A stretch of 35,833 nucleotides of DNA from IMG/VR virus record IMGVR_UViG_3300033148_004889, positions 1-35,833 of that record; one strand, 5' to 3'. The first letter of the stretch is position 1. Each line of letters opens with the position of its first letter. This document shows, in pieces, positions 5,514 to 15,212 of the stretch. Below the pieces are notes generated by a model. It saw nothing but the letters and a program-made list of their open reading frames with translations. It made no database searches and had not been told where the DNA came from. This DNA comes from a virus. The position numbers and the translations under genes were made by a program.

Positions 5514-7790
5514 TTATGGCGCAAGAATTTCAGCCGATTCAAGTGCGGATATCACCTCGTTGAGCTTGGTCACAATTGCATTGATTTGAGTCGTGAGAGT
5601 GCCAAGGTCTGTGTTGAATTGACTTAAGTCAATAGAATCTGAACCTGAAGCAGCAGATATAGAGCTCACGCTTGAAGCGTCTGTTATCGCTGTCTGCTGT
5701 TTCACGGCTATGGTTACACCTCCAGCACCATCAGAAGATGCAGTAATGCCTGTGCCTCCATTAACATAGTCTGCAAAAATCCTCGGAACATATGCATTAC
5801 CTGACCTTGATGGCGTGAACAGCCAGATTCTATCCACCCGAATCTCGGAGCCGTTCGCGTTATCGAAAGTTATTTCAATCTGCTGAACATCTTCCCTCGC
5901 TCCGGCTTCCTCTTCTTCGGACCCGAAAGCAACTATATGAGCTCTTTCTGTGTTGCCGGAAGTGAAGTCAGAGATGGTCTTCAACGTTTTCCATGAAGCA
6001 CCATCATAGCACCGGATGGTTATATCATCAGGAACATATGAGGCAGACCTAAAATCAATGCCAAGGGTCGCCAAATTGATTGTATTCGCGGTGGTTATGG
6101 TCAACCAAACCGGCAAAGATGCCGCAGTCCAAGTAACATATCCTGCATTTGTCGGGTCAAAGATGTCTGTATAAGACCCGGAATCAGCAGGAGCACTCGC
6201 GCTCACAGAACCAAGATATGGCACATAGGCCAGGTAGTCATCCTGGTTGCCGCTATAGACTGCTTTATCATAACTTCTCGGCGGATTAGACGCATTGATA
6301 AGATTAGCTCCTCTTACCGTAGGTTCTCCACCAAGAATGCTGTTTCTTTGTCCATAGTCTTTATAGTAATCCATTGAGAAATCAGCAACAAAAAAGACAT
6401 TATTGTCTGCATCTTCCTCAAGAACTATTGAGTGGTCTCCATTAGCTTGCTGAAAATCAAAAAGCTTAGCTTGTACGATATTCCCATCAGCACCAGCAGC
6501 GAATTTAATGTTCGCTTCCGTCGCTGAAACAGTTTGGCAAACTAAATTCACAAAAATATTCCCAGCTGCACCAGTCCCGGCACCTCCGGTATAAGCAGAA
6601 GAAATAAGGTTATACTTGTTAGTCAAATAAACATTGCTGAACATATTGCCATTTACAAACGAATCCACAGATGGATCCAGATGAATACCATATTCAAAAT
6701 TTGAAACACTAACATCAGAAACCATCAACTGCGAAACAGGACCTGTTGAAGAATCACAATGGATTCCAGTGCCGGTATAATCGCTGGTGCTGTTCCGAAT
6801 CCTGACGCCCTGGATGCCCCAATGAATATCATTCCCAGGAGTGCCACCGACAATAGTGTATTCACCAGGGTCAATAATCCCTCGTCCGCGAATCATGCTC
6901 TTGCGGACAACCTTGAACATATCAACATCCGCCGTTGGAATAATCGAAGTTCCTTCAGGGATGTACAGGTCCACATTGGGCGCAAGAGTCACGGTCGAAT
7001 CGAGATAAACTATCCCACCCTGGGCAATAACTGTTCCCGAAGTCATTGAATTTATTGCCGCCTGGATAGCATCATCATCTGTACCCCACCAGTCAGCGTA
7101 ACATTCCGTCTGTTCTTCTTCCAGGGTAACGGTACCGCTCCCTGAAAAAATCTGATACTGCCCTGCCGAAACATGACTGGCGGTGAAGGTTATCCCCGAA
7201 TCAATAGACAAAACCGCCCCGCGCTCAAATTCAACAGTGATATTGGCGGGAACGGTTTCACTGGTGGACAAAGTGAACGTGGTAGTCGCCCCGCTATCGG
7301 TATGAGGAAATACGATAGTCGCCTGGTCAGAACCGATGGAATCAACGAGGTCCTTCAGACTCGAACCATTTCCGGCGGCCCCCTGGTCTGTTTCATCCGG
7401 GTCCACGTAATAGGTGTTATCAGTATCAATGAGATATTGATAAACGCCTTCGAGATTGTCTTGGGTGTAAATGATGGCGCCTGCTGCGTCCCTGATAACC
7501 GCCTTATACGTTCCAGAGACGTACAAGGTGGTGCTTGTGCCGCCATATTGCGGTTCGCCGCGGCTGTTCAGCGTAACAGAAGTGCCTACAGCCGTTGTCA
7601 GGTCCTTGTCCGCATATACGGTTTTCGGCGTGGACGTTCCGGCTTCGTAGAAATAGATTGTGCCGTTCGCCACCGGCGTGCCGTTGGAATCCAGCACTTG
7701 CCATATCGGGCTGATAACAAGCTCAGCGGCAATGGCGACAGAGACAACCGCGAAAACAGCGAACAAAGAAACAGCTATGCCCTTTTTCAT
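5514..7790 (-). CDS. Tailspike / tail fibre with beta-helix and signal peptide
   Basis: The 758-residue protein stands where P22 has gp9 and is the likely receptor-binding spike. Residues 1-21 form a Sec-like signal peptide (MKKGIAVSLFAVFAVVSVAIA), which is odd for a virion protein. Residues about 25-115 resemble a spike head-binding module (SPIWQVLDSNGTPVANGTIYFYEAG and the TLYVSGTYKAVIRDAAG strands). The middle, about 150-500, is rich in Gly, Asn, Val and Thr with pectate-lyase-like beta-helix character. The C-terminus ends in a helical stretch (LTTQINAIVTKLNEVISALESAE), possibly a trimeric coiled coil. The ribosome-binding site GGGAGGTAAT lies in the end of the preceding gene. A glycan-depolymerase activity is possible but no catalytic residues could be assigned. 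Confidence 0.75.
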   Translation of the reverse strand: MKKGIAVSLFAVFAVVSVAIAAELVISPIWQVLDSNGTPVANGTIYFYEAGTSTPKTVYADKDLTTAVGTSVTLNSRGEPQYGGTSTTLYVSGTYKAVIRDAAGAIIYTQDNLEGVYQYLIDTDNTYYVDPDETDQGAAGNGSSLKDLVDSIGSDQATIVFPHTDSGATTTFTLSTSETVPANITVEFERGAVLSIDSGITFTASHVSAGQYQIFSGSGTVTLEEEQTECYADWWGTDDDAIQAAINSMTSGTVIAQGGIVYLDSTVTLAPNVDLYIPEGTSIIPTADVDMFKVVRKSMIRGRGIIDPGEYTIVGGTPGNDIHWGIQGVRIRNSTSDYTGTGIHCDSSTGPVSQLMVSDVSVSNFEYGIHLDPSVDSFVNGNMFSNVYLTNKYNLISSAYTGGAGTGAAGNIFVNLVCQTVSATEANIKFAAGADGNIVQAKLFDFQQANGDHSIVLEEDADNNVFFVADFSMDYYKDYGQRNSILGGEPTVRGANLINASNPPRSYDKAVYSGNQDDYLAYVPYLGSVSASAPADSGSYTDIFDPTNAGYVTWTAASLPVWLTITTANTINLATLGIDFRSASYVPDDITIRCYDGASWKTLKTISDFTSGNTERAHIVAFGSEEEEAGAREDVQQIEITFDNANGSEIRVDRIWLFTPSRSGNAYVPRIFADYVNGGTGITASSDGAGGVTIAVKQQTAITDASSVSSISAASGSDSIDLSQFNTDLGTLTTQINAIVTKLNEVISALESAEILAP

Positions 7791-7791
7791 A

Positions 7792-10700
7792 TTACCTCCC
7801 GAATGCGGCCTCCAGTTTTTCTTTTCTGATCTGGAGACTTAACGTTTTTATCTCGGAAATCTTCTTGATTCCTTCCTCATGGCTTATTTCGTTGCGCCGC
7901 ATCTGGCGCTTGATGTCGGAAATCTCTTCCCCTGCTTTCCTGGCGACCTTGTTCATTTGCAATTTGTAGTATTTAAGCAAGGTTTCCTCATCAGCAGGAG
8001 ACAACTTGATGCCAAGCAATGCAGACATTATGGCGTCTGACAATTCATATGGCCTGCCTGCCCAATCCATGACCTTTTTTTCATCCGACAACGCATTTTG
8101 CAGGCCGACCTTGAGTTTTTCAAACCCATAACCACCAGGCGCCATCGGTGGCGCAATTTCCTTATAGGCGAAATCAATATACTTTTGCAAGACCTTGGCG
8201 AGCGCCTTGGTTTTGCTTTTGACCGTTTCGCTTTCCTGGAGATAAACAGTGGGCGCTATTTCCCGCCCGGTAAACGGGTCCCTGTTCATCACGAGAGCGG
8301 CCGGGACTCTCAAATATGGCGCGGATGGTACAAGCCCCTGCAACGCATCGCCATACAAAAAATAAGAAGCATCAAGATAGAGATTGTTGCCCCATTTGTC
8401 CTTAAACGGCATCAATATGTGTGCTCTCGGACCTATGACACCCAAACGGGTTTGCATCCACTTCGGTAAAAGCGCCCGTTCCCTTTTGGCCTCTTCTTCG
8501 CTGATGCCAAGCTTTTTCTTGGAATATTCTTCAACAGCCTGCATGGCCCCCAAGGACAAAGCGACCTTGAAGGGCTTTCGGAATGCCATTTCCGCAAGCA
8601 ACGGCTTGGATTTATACGCCCAGGTGATGAACGGATTCCACCACCGCTTGCTCCATTTTATTAACGGTGGAATATCGCTGTAATCAAACAGATATTTCTG
8701 CGCCTTCTTGCCGGCTTCCTCCACGCTAAGCCCGTCTTGGCGCGCCTTGATGAATACAGCGGTTTTGAAAAATTCTTCGTTTTTCTGGTAGACGTCTCCA
8801 GCGAATTCAAAGCCTTTGCGTATCCATGACCGCAATTGCTGCGGATTGCGAATCTCGTTCAATTCATCCCGCAATCGCCCGAGTTCCGCTTTGCGGAATG
8901 TGTTGTCATACAAGCCGAAATCCTTGGCTTCCCGGTAAAAAACATTGGCCTCCTTTTGGCGGATAGCATCAAACGCCTTGGCGTATACCGGCATGTCTGT
9001 AACCGGGTTCACGTCGCCATAAAATGCCAACCACAAATTCCCAACGAAGTTCCTTGCCTGTGTCGCGGGGTTCAGAACAACCTTTCCATATTTCCAAAGC
9101 CCCTGATATTTATCAAAAAGCTGGATAGCCGCGCTTCTCCATTCCTCGACCTCTCTCAAGTCATTCCAAATATCTTTGCGGACATATTTTCCATTAAGCG
9201 CGCCGAATCTCTTATCCTGAACAAGATGATAATTTTTCATCAATCCTTCGGGCTTGGTTTTCACCCAATTCGGGTTATTGGCAATCTCCTGGAATGTTTT
9301 CGCCTTGATGACATCTTGGAATTGGGTGGTCATTCCCTTGGCTACAGGATATGCTGCTTCATCAATGCGCCCCATAAGACGCTGAAGTTCTTCAGGGATG
9401 TCCTGTCGGCGGTGGGTATAGCCAAGATCGAGTTTTTCCCGAAATTCCCGGAGCGCCGCCTTGCTTTTCTTGCCAAGATATTCTTCGGCCGTAGCGATAA
9501 GGTCATCTAGGTATCTTGCAGCTTCCAATTCTTCCAATTGAGAGGCCGTTAAATCCGCTTGTCTTTCATCGGGAGCGGTGATTTTAGCCCGCTGTTTTTT
9601 AAGTTCCTTGACGAATTCTTCTAAATCCTTTCGCTTCTTCGGAGTCATGTTGTGGATATCATACATCCTTGGGATGTATTCTTTTGTGCTGCCGACATGG
9701 TAATAATCCTTGAGCCGTTGCTTGGCGAATATAGCCGCCTCGCCCTTGACGCGCTCAAGACGATTCATGATTTGTTCCTGTTGTTGCGGAGACGCCGTTT
9801 TGAGCTTGTCGGAAAGAATCGTAATCTGATCTGCGTAATCATCCATTCCGACGCGCCGCATTGTCTCAAGCGCTTCAGGCGTGTCTATCTTGGCGGCATT
9901 GTCGCCGATAAGCCGATAAGCGGCGCGCTGATTCCTGGTGAGCTTGTCAAACATGGAATATCTCGCAATGCCGAGTTCTTTTTGGATCTTCCGCGCCTCG
10001 GCAAACAGCTTATTGAATTTTTCCGCCTTTCGTTTCATCTCCGCGCTTGCGCCAGCGCTGCCTTGTATAATTTGCGTCATTCTGCGCTGCGCGGTAGCCG
10101 TTGGGGCAATCTCATTGATTTCATTAGCTATTTTAATCGCACGCTCATCTGCCCTATTAAGCGCGACCATAGTGCGCCGCATCAAGTCCTTAAACTTGGG
10201 ATCACTCTCAAAACCAAGACCATACGCCACCCTCGGCGCATGAATCTTTGTCTGCGTCTTGGCCCATTCCTTAAAGGAGTTCAAAAACGGCGTGGCAATT
10301 TTTTTGTCCCACTTTTTTTCTATATTATCAATGACTTTCAGGCTTTTTACCGCCGCCGCGGTGCCTCCGCCTATCACAAGGGCGGAAATAGCGGCGTTCT
10401 TGTAATCGAATTTCAGTTCACCTGTTTCTTCAAACGTATCCCAATCAATGCCGCCATAAAGCCCTGCCACCGGCGCGGTAACAGCCGCCCCTTGCGTCAT
10501 GGCCGTGGCGCGGGCGAGGGCGCGGCCGCTTTTTCCAAGGATTTTATACGCCATGGATGGATTTCTCGCGGCGCGATAGGTTGTCCAGGCCGCTTCCGCG
10601 AGTTCAGCATCCTGTAACTGTCTTGCCGCTACAGCCGCCTTTCTTGCGGCTTTTTGTATGGATTTGGCGCTGCCCCTTTGAGTAACCCTGGAAAGCCTCT

Positions 10701-11634
10701 CAGATGCGACCTCAAAGGCTGCCGCGGCTTCTTCCCTGGTTAATTTCTGAGCGGCTTCATCGGCCCTCGCCGCTTTCATCTGCTGGAAAATTTTCCTGGC
10801 GGTCCTTTTCGCCGGTGGTTCTATGAAATTGGCCTTAACCAACGCCTCATCGGCCTTATTCATTACCCTTCCTATTTGGGCTGCGATTTTTGTGTTACCA
10901 GCTTCTTCAGCAGTTTTTAACGCGATTTTCGTTGTGCCGAGCCAGGTGCCATACATGCCCTTACTAACCATTCGCTCAAAAGTGGCAGGCGATAAAACCG
11001 AAATACCAATGTTTAGCCCGAAGGCTGCGAGCGGATGTTCATCCGCAACAACATCGGCGGCCAACCCAGCGGCCATTTCCGTGGGGAGGGCAACAGCCGC
11101 AGTACCAAGACCATAGGCGACAGACTTAGCAACTCCTTTCCCGGCAGCTCTTGCGGCCAAGCTACCTACTGCGCCACTTGGGATAATAAAAAGAGGATCA
11201 AACCACGGATCTACAAGGGGTTTTTCTTTTGTTTCTACGGCAGGAAAAAGAGTTTCTTTTGGCGGAAACAGCGATGGCGGCATCTCGCCCTTGTCCAAAC
11301 CCCGAATAGCCGATGGTACTGGCGGGCCAACCGGTTCATGGCCGAAAGTAATCGTGGCGAAATCTTCAGGCATGAACTCCGGCCCCTCGGCGAATATCGG
11401 CTGCGCTTCAGCAGGCAGGTCTTCAATAGGCGGCGCAGGCGGACCCGCACTTACAGGAGGCGTTACTTCATCAAGAAATTCTTCGGCTGACTGTACCGCC
11501 GCGGGCTTTACCTCGTCGAGAAATTCTTCGGCCGAGAGTTGCTTTACCCTGGGCTTTGCTTCGGCGGGAAATTCCTCAGCCGAAGGTTCTATGCCGTCCA
11601 GAAACTGCTCTGCTGTCAATCTCGATTTCGGCAT
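7792..11634 (-). CDS. Large internal/ejection protein (gp16 position)
   Basis: At 1280 residues this is the largest protein, placed where P22 encodes the ejection protein gp16. Residues 1-130 are Pro-, Ala- and Glu-rich with the repeated motif SAEEFLDEV (about residues 6-15, 33-42, 48-57) and then AIRGLDKGEMPP at 109-120, which recurs in the portal. Residues about 150-215 hold hydrophobic Ala/Gly-rich segments that could enter a membrane. The rest is mostly helical and charged. This fits an internal virion protein that leaves with the DNA and crosses the envelope. I saw no certain lysozyme or transglycosylase motif. The start follows the preceding stop directly (TAAATG). Confidence 0.65.
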   Translation of the reverse strand: MPKSRLTAEQFLDGIEPSAEEFPAEAKPRVKQLSAEEFLDEVKPAAVQSAEEFLDEVTPPVSAGPPAPPIEDLPAEAQPIFAEGPEFMPEDFATITFGHEPVGPPVPSAIRGLDKGEMPPSLFPPKETLFPAVETKEKPLVDPWFDPLFIIPSGAVGSLAARAAGKGVAKSVAYGLGTAAVALPTEMAAGLAADVVADEHPLAAFGLNIGISVLSPATFERMVSKGMYGTWLGTTKIALKTAEEAGNTKIAAQIGRVMNKADEALVKANFIEPPAKRTARKIFQQMKAARADEAAQKLTREEAAAAFEVASERLSRVTQRGSAKSIQKAARKAAVAARQLQDAELAEAAWTTYRAARNPSMAYKILGKSGRALARATAMTQGAAVTAPVAGLYGGIDWDTFEETGELKFDYKNAAISALVIGGGTAAAVKSLKVIDNIEKKWDKKIATPFLNSFKEWAKTQTKIHAPRVAYGLGFESDPKFKDLMRRTMVALNRADERAIKIANEINEIAPTATAQRRMTQIIQGSAGASAEMKRKAEKFNKLFAEARKIQKELGIARYSMFDKLTRNQRAAYRLIGDNAAKIDTPEALETMRRVGMDDYADQITILSDKLKTASPQQQEQIMNRLERVKGEAAIFAKQRLKDYYHVGSTKEYIPRMYDIHNMTPKKRKDLEEFVKELKKQRAKITAPDERQADLTASQLEELEAARYLDDLIATAEEYLGKKSKAALREFREKLDLGYTHRRQDIPEELQRLMGRIDEAAYPVAKGMTTQFQDVIKAKTFQEIANNPNWVKTKPEGLMKNYHLVQDKRFGALNGKYVRKDIWNDLREVEEWRSAAIQLFDKYQGLWKYGKVVLNPATQARNFVGNLWLAFYGDVNPVTDMPVYAKAFDAIRQKEANVFYREAKDFGLYDNTFRKAELGRLRDELNEIRNPQQLRSWIRKGFEFAGDVYQKNEEFFKTAVFIKARQDGLSVEEAGKKAQKYLFDYSDIPPLIKWSKRWWNPFITWAYKSKPLLAEMAFRKPFKVALSLGAMQAVEEYSKKKLGISEEEAKRERALLPKWMQTRLGVIGPRAHILMPFKDKWGNNLYLDASYFLYGDALQGLVPSAPYLRVPAALVMNRDPFTGREIAPTVYLQESETVKSKTKALAKVLQKYIDFAYKEIAPPMAPGGYGFEKLKVGLQNALSDEKKVMDWAGRPYELSDAIMSALLGIKLSPADEETLLKYYKLQMNKVARKAGEEISDIKRQMRRNEISHEEGIKKISEIKTLSLQIRKEKLEAAFGR
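11276..11316 (-). repeat. Motif copy A shared with the portal gene
   Basis: This 41-bp stretch encodes AIRGLDKGEMPP (residues 109-120 of the ejection protein) with its flanks. It is identical to 23713-23753 at about 36 of 41 bases, including the first 22 in a row. See the portal gene. Confidence 0.9.
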
Positions 11635-12756
11635 TTATTGCATCTCAAAATTCCGCCTGAGAATTTCAACTGCCTCGGCCCGGCTAATTTCCTCGCGAAG
11701 CATGGCTTCTCTTACTTCCTCAGGGCTATTGAACGTTTTCGTTGGTTTTGGTCCGGCTTTTTGGGTTTCTGCCGGTTTTGTCCCGGTTACGTTGGGCCTT
11801 GCCGGTTTTGCCTTGGTTTTTTTGCGCCAAATTCCCGCCCGTTCAAGGATTTCCGGTATCCTGTCTTCAGGGAATCCTTTGGCTTTCAATGCGGCTTGCG
11901 CCTTGTTGTAATCCACAGGAACACGCGTCGCAAGATCGGATAAATAAGAAGTTGCTTTATTTATGTTGTCAAAAACCGCACCTTTTGAGTATTCAGGCAC
12001 AGCATCCAATCCGCGACCTTTCCGAATTTCAAAAAGCGCCTGAGTAATGGCGTCGGTAAGAGGCACCCCGGATAGAAAGAGCTCCCCGGCCAGCTGAACC
12101 GCCATGGCATATTCTTTAACATGTTCAGGTCTTATATTGCCAAACTCATCAGCCTGGAAAAATGGTTTCACTGCATCCGCAACACGTTTCAGATCGACCG
12201 CCGCGATTCCTCGACCGCCACCGGCGCCCTCGCCTTTCTTGCTGACGAGTTCAGAACTAACACCATGTTGAGCCAAAAGGGTAACAAACTTTTGTGGATC
12301 ATTAGCAAGCTGAGGGTTTTGCGCTAAAGCGGAAGTGACAGCCTTCACGCCTTCCGATGGCCCCTCAAATTTCAATCCATAAAGCGGCGATCCTTTTTTT
12401 GGCGTATATCTCATTCGTTGAGGCTCGCCTTCTTTAGCAGGCACAAAATCAAGCGTTCCAAATCCAAACCTGGAAAGCAATTGTTTCGCAGCCTTGGGAT
12501 CGCGTTCGGCCAAATCCACCGCCGTAGAAAAAACATCGAGCTTGAACTTTTGAACTTCAAGATCATCCTGCTCGGGTAAAGCCTCCATCTCCGGAAACCC
12601 ACCGCGCCGCAGCAGTTCATTCGCGGCTTTTGTCTGGCCGAGCTCCGCGTAAAGCATCGCGTTCTGAAGCTGCTGTTGCTTCTTAAGCCTTCTCTGTTCA
12701 AACGCTCTCGCAATTTCGTTTGAAAAATCCAGGTCCATTGGTGCGACGTATGGCAT
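11635..12756 (-). CDS. Putative ejection / internal virion protein (gp20 position)
   Basis: A 373-residue, mostly helical, hydrophilic protein lies between the gp7-like and gp16-like genes. ATG 12756 (MPYVAPMDLDFSNEIARAF) is chosen because AGGAGG lies 7 nt upstream of it; an ATG at 12762 would be one base from that site. The N-terminal 60 residues are Gln/Arg/Lys-rich (FEQRRLKKQQQLQNAML). The C-terminal 70 residues contain a Lys/Pro/Thr-rich linker, then a helical domain EEVREAMLREEISRAEAVEIL. No family recognised with certainty; the role is inferred from gene order. Confidence 0.5.
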   Translation of the reverse strand: MPYVAPMDLDFSNEIARAFEQRRLKKQQQLQNAMLYAELGQTKAANELLRRGGFPEMEALPEQDDLEVQKFKLDVFSTAVDLAERDPKAAKQLLSRFGFGTLDFVPAKEGEPQRMRYTPKKGSPLYGLKFEGPSEGVKAVTSALAQNPQLANDPQKFVTLLAQHGVSSELVSKKGEGAGGGRGIAAVDLKRVADAVKPFFQADEFGNIRPEHVKEYAMAVQLAGELFLSGVPLTDAITQALFEIRKGRGLDAVPEYSKGAVFDNINKATSYLSDLATRVPVDYNKAQAALKAKGFPEDRIPEILERAGIWRKKTKAKPARPNVTGTKPAETQKAGPKPTKTFNSPEEVREAMLREEISRAEAVEILRRNFEMQ

Positions 12757-12787
12757 GGTCATGCCTCCTATTTCTGTGCATCATTTG

Positions 12788-13567
12788 CTATAATACCGCT
12801 CCTGCAAGAGAGAAAATGTTTCTGTATATATCGGAAATAGGTTCTGTGATAGCCCTGGCCCTGCCGGCTATGCCTTCAGCCCTTGCAGCCCCGGCGGCCA
12901 TCAAAGCATTGGCTATTCCCTGGGAAGCAGTTTGGCCGAGCCGCCCCATTTGGGCGGCGGTTGTCTGTCCAATACCAGCGAGTGATTGATATGGAGCCAG
13001 CGCATTGTAATAATCCGCGGCCTGCAGGTTATAAATATCCATGGCGCGGCCGTAATCGCTGGCATATTTCGCCAGGGCGTTCCGATACGCCTCCTGTTCC
13101 CGGCCATAAGCTTGACCAAATTCACCGCTTGCGTAGTCCTGGGCATAACGTGTAAGCCCTTTCAATGTTGCTCCACTACCCAAAAGCCCGCTGCGGGCCA
13201 TGGCGCTCTTTACCGCGTCCATCCCCTCCTGAAGCCGGAATCTATATCCAGGGTCCAAGGCCATGCGTTCGGCGATTTCCTGCGGCGTGGGTGCTGTCGG
13301 CGCTTCGGGAAGAGTTGGAATACCAGGCCGTTCCCTGGCTATCAATTCTTCAAGCCGCCCAAGTGCACGCGCACCAGCTTCCCGCCATGGCCGTATATCG
13401 GCCCTGGCCTGCTGGAACATCTGCATCTGTATGTCGCCGGCCCTCTGTGCGGCACCGGCTTGAGCTTCAGCAGCTTTTTCGGCCGCTTCGGTAGATTTTT
13501 CCACGCCGTAAACCAATGGAGCTACAGGCGGGAATAAAGCAGCAGCAATTCCAGATGCCACGCCCAT
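12788..13567 (-). CDS. Phage DNA ejection/transfer protein (gp7-like)
   Basis: The 259-residue product has an Ala- and Gln-rich helical N-terminus (ADIRPWREAGARALGRLEEL). Next comes the conserved core DPGYRFRLQEGMDAVKSAMA, SGLLGSGATLKGLTRYAQDY and YQSLAGIGQTTAAQMG. I recognise this pattern from a widespread podophage virion protein annotated as DNA transfer or injection protein. In P22 the equivalent position holds gp7, which is ejected with the genome. The ribosome-binding site AAAGAGGTGTAGAT precedes the ATG. Confidence 0.75.
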   Translation of the reverse strand: MGVASGIAAALFPPVAPLVYGVEKSTEAAEKAAEAQAGAAQRAGDIQMQMFQQARADIRPWREAGARALGRLEELIARERPGIPTLPEAPTAPTPQEIAERMALDPGYRFRLQEGMDAVKSAMARSGLLGSGATLKGLTRYAQDYASGEFGQAYGREQEAYRNALAKYASDYGRAMDIYNLQAADYYNALAPYQSLAGIGQTTAAQMGRLGQTASQGIANALMAAGAARAEGIAGRARAITEPISDIYRNIFSLAGAVL

Positions 13568-13569
13568 AT

Positions 13570-14043
13570 CTACACCTCTTTCATGTAGTTGGTTTCCAGT
13601 TCCGAGAAACCGTTTTTCTTCAGCATTTCATCCACGTCGTTTTTGCCTTCATATTTGATAATCGGCGCTGAAATATGTGTCGCGCCGGACCTTTTCGCCC
13701 ATGCCACGAACAACTCAAAAAGTTTCTTGCCTATTCCCTTGCCATGATATTTTGGGTCAACGGTCCAAATCTGTTCATGCGCCACGAATTGACTGGCGTC
13801 CAGCATCCAAGGCCCGATAAATCCTATCATGAGCCCAACGGGCGCATCTTTATCTTTGGCGAGGAAAATACAATAGCTCGGATTTTCAGCTATCGCCGAG
13901 GTATAATTGACAGCGGATTCGATATCGAACCGAAACCCGAATCTGTCCATCTTGGCGTGCTTGAAAAACATATCGGCAAGCCGAACGACATTCTCCAGGT
14001 CGGAATAAGACATGTTCAGTTTCAATTGCTTGTATTCAATCAT
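13570..14043 (-). CDS. GNAT family N-acetyltransferase
   Basis: The 157-residue protein has the GNAT acetyl-CoA-binding motif A, IWTVDPKYHGKGIGKKLFEL, with the H-G-K-G-I-G loop, after strands PVGLMIGFIG. It ends with a KKNGFSELETNYMKEV segment typical of the last strands of the fold. GNAT genes occur inside tail or head modules of many phages, where a substrate is rarely known; modification of a virion or host protein is possible. It overlaps the upstream fibre gene by 4 nt, so it belongs to the late operon. Confidence 0.88.
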   Translation of the reverse strand: MIEYKQLKLNMSYSDLENVVRLADMFFKHAKMDRFGFRFDIESAVNYTSAIAENPSYCIFLAKDKDAPVGLMIGFIGPWMLDASQFVAHEQIWTVDPKYHGKGIGKKLFELFVAWAKRSGATHISAPIIKYEGKNDVDEMLKKNGFSELETNYMKEV

Positions 14044-15212
14044 TTCGTTCCCATCTGCTTGGAGCCCATAGTATTTACCTGATGATAAACTCCAACAGCC
14101 CCGAGAGCGGCATCATCAGTATAGGTATCATCAGCATCGCTAGAATCTCGAAAAATTCTGAAATTTATCTGCGTGCCGATGTCAAAATCAGTTCCAGGAA
14201 TAGGCGTTAAAAAAGTTTCCATTATCTGTTCCCAGGCTGTTCCTGTAGCGGCACTGACAACAGAAACAGTATCTGTTGCATAGACATAACCTGTGGTGCT
14301 GGCAAAGTATTCAATCTGCCACTTAACATTTCCAGCGGCGGCAGTTGTTGGATACCAATGAACATGTAAATAAATATCAGTACCTTCTTTGTAAGTGTGA
14401 TTCAAAGTCAAGGAACCATGCAGTTCGTTCGTGGCCCCACCGCCATCAAAGGCGTAAATCAGAATATCTGTTGCATCAAAATTTATCAAAGTCGGCTGAT
14501 TCGCTGCACCCTTAGCCAGAACATGACTGCCAAATTTGATGGAATCCCAAACAACAGTACCGCCGTTTAGGGATAAAGTTCCATCTGGGTCAATTTCGAC
14601 ATAATTAGTTGCATCCCCAAGCCTGATGAGGTCCGGCAAGGACAGAGTAACGGTCCCATCACCGTTATCGGTCACAGTAACTTTGTAGTTGGTTCCCTGA
14701 ACCCATGAGGCAAGATTCGCCACAGACACCAGCGCCTTATCGCCATCGGTCGCCAGAAGCCTGCTTGCAGTAGCGCCGGAAAGCGTCAACCCGGCAAAGG
14801 TGGGCGAATCAGTCGGATCAACGGATTGTCCGATGCTGACTGTCGCCGTGCCGTCTCCATCATCCGCCACGGTCACACCTGTCCCACCAGTCAGCCATGC
14901 CGCAAGACTGCCGACAGATTCAATCGCCTTGGCCGCGGTCGCAGCCAAAAGCCTCGATGCCGTCAACCCGGAAAGCGTCAACCCGGCAAAAGTCGGCGAA
15001 GAATCCGTGTCCACATCCTGGGGCAAGCTCAACGTAACGGCGCCGTTATCGCTAAGAGTGACTAAAATCTGTTTCGCCGTCCCGGAAATATCCTCCAGCT
15101 TCTTGTTGAGCGCTTCGGACAAAATCACGATAACTCTTGCCGTCTCGCGGCCCAGGACGTCCGCTACGCGCCTCAAAACCCCCTGGGGTATTTGGATGAG
15201 GGTGCTTCCCAT
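14040..15212 (-). CDS. Tail needle/fibre-like protein with repeats
   Basis: The 390-residue product begins with an amphipathic helix (about residues 8-45, QGVLRRVADVLGRETARVIV). Then follow two copies of a beta-rich repeat of about 60 residues containing SPTFAGLTLSG, ASRLLA and DDGDGTATVSI, with a partial third (TVTDNGDGTVTLSL). The C-terminal 160 residues look like a beta-sandwich with the LHVHWYPTTAAAGNVKWQIE strands. It lies right after the gp10-like plug, where P22 encodes the tail needle gp26. A needle, tail-tip or fibre role is therefore likely. The helix-then-beta layout suggests a trimer. Confidence 0.6.
   Translation of the reverse strand: MGSTLIQIPQGVLRRVADVLGRETARVIVILSEALNKKLEDISGTAKQILVTLSDNGAVTLSLPQDVDTDSSPTFAGLTLSGLTASRLLAATAAKAIESVGSLAAWLTGGTGVTVADDGDGTATVSIGQSVDPTDSPTFAGLTLSGATASRLLATDGDKALVSVANLASWVQGTNYKVTVTDNGDGTVTLSLPDLIRLGDATNYVEIDPDGTLSLNGGTVVWDSIKFGSHVLAKGAANQPTLINFDATDILIYAFDGGGATNELHGSLTLNHTYKEGTDIYLHVHWYPTTAAAGNVKWQIEYFASTTGYVYATDTVSVVSAATGTAWEQIMETFLTPIPGTDFDIGTQINFRIFRDSSDADDTYTDDAALGAVGVYHQVNTMGSKQMGTK

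Noticed and set aside
9652-10617. Plus-strand 321-codon frame opposite the ejection protein gene
   Set aside because: It is antisense to the large late gene in a convincing leftward operon and its translation lacks protein-like patterns. The frames at 8836-9510, 21000-21908 and 23052-24026 were rejected for the same reason.
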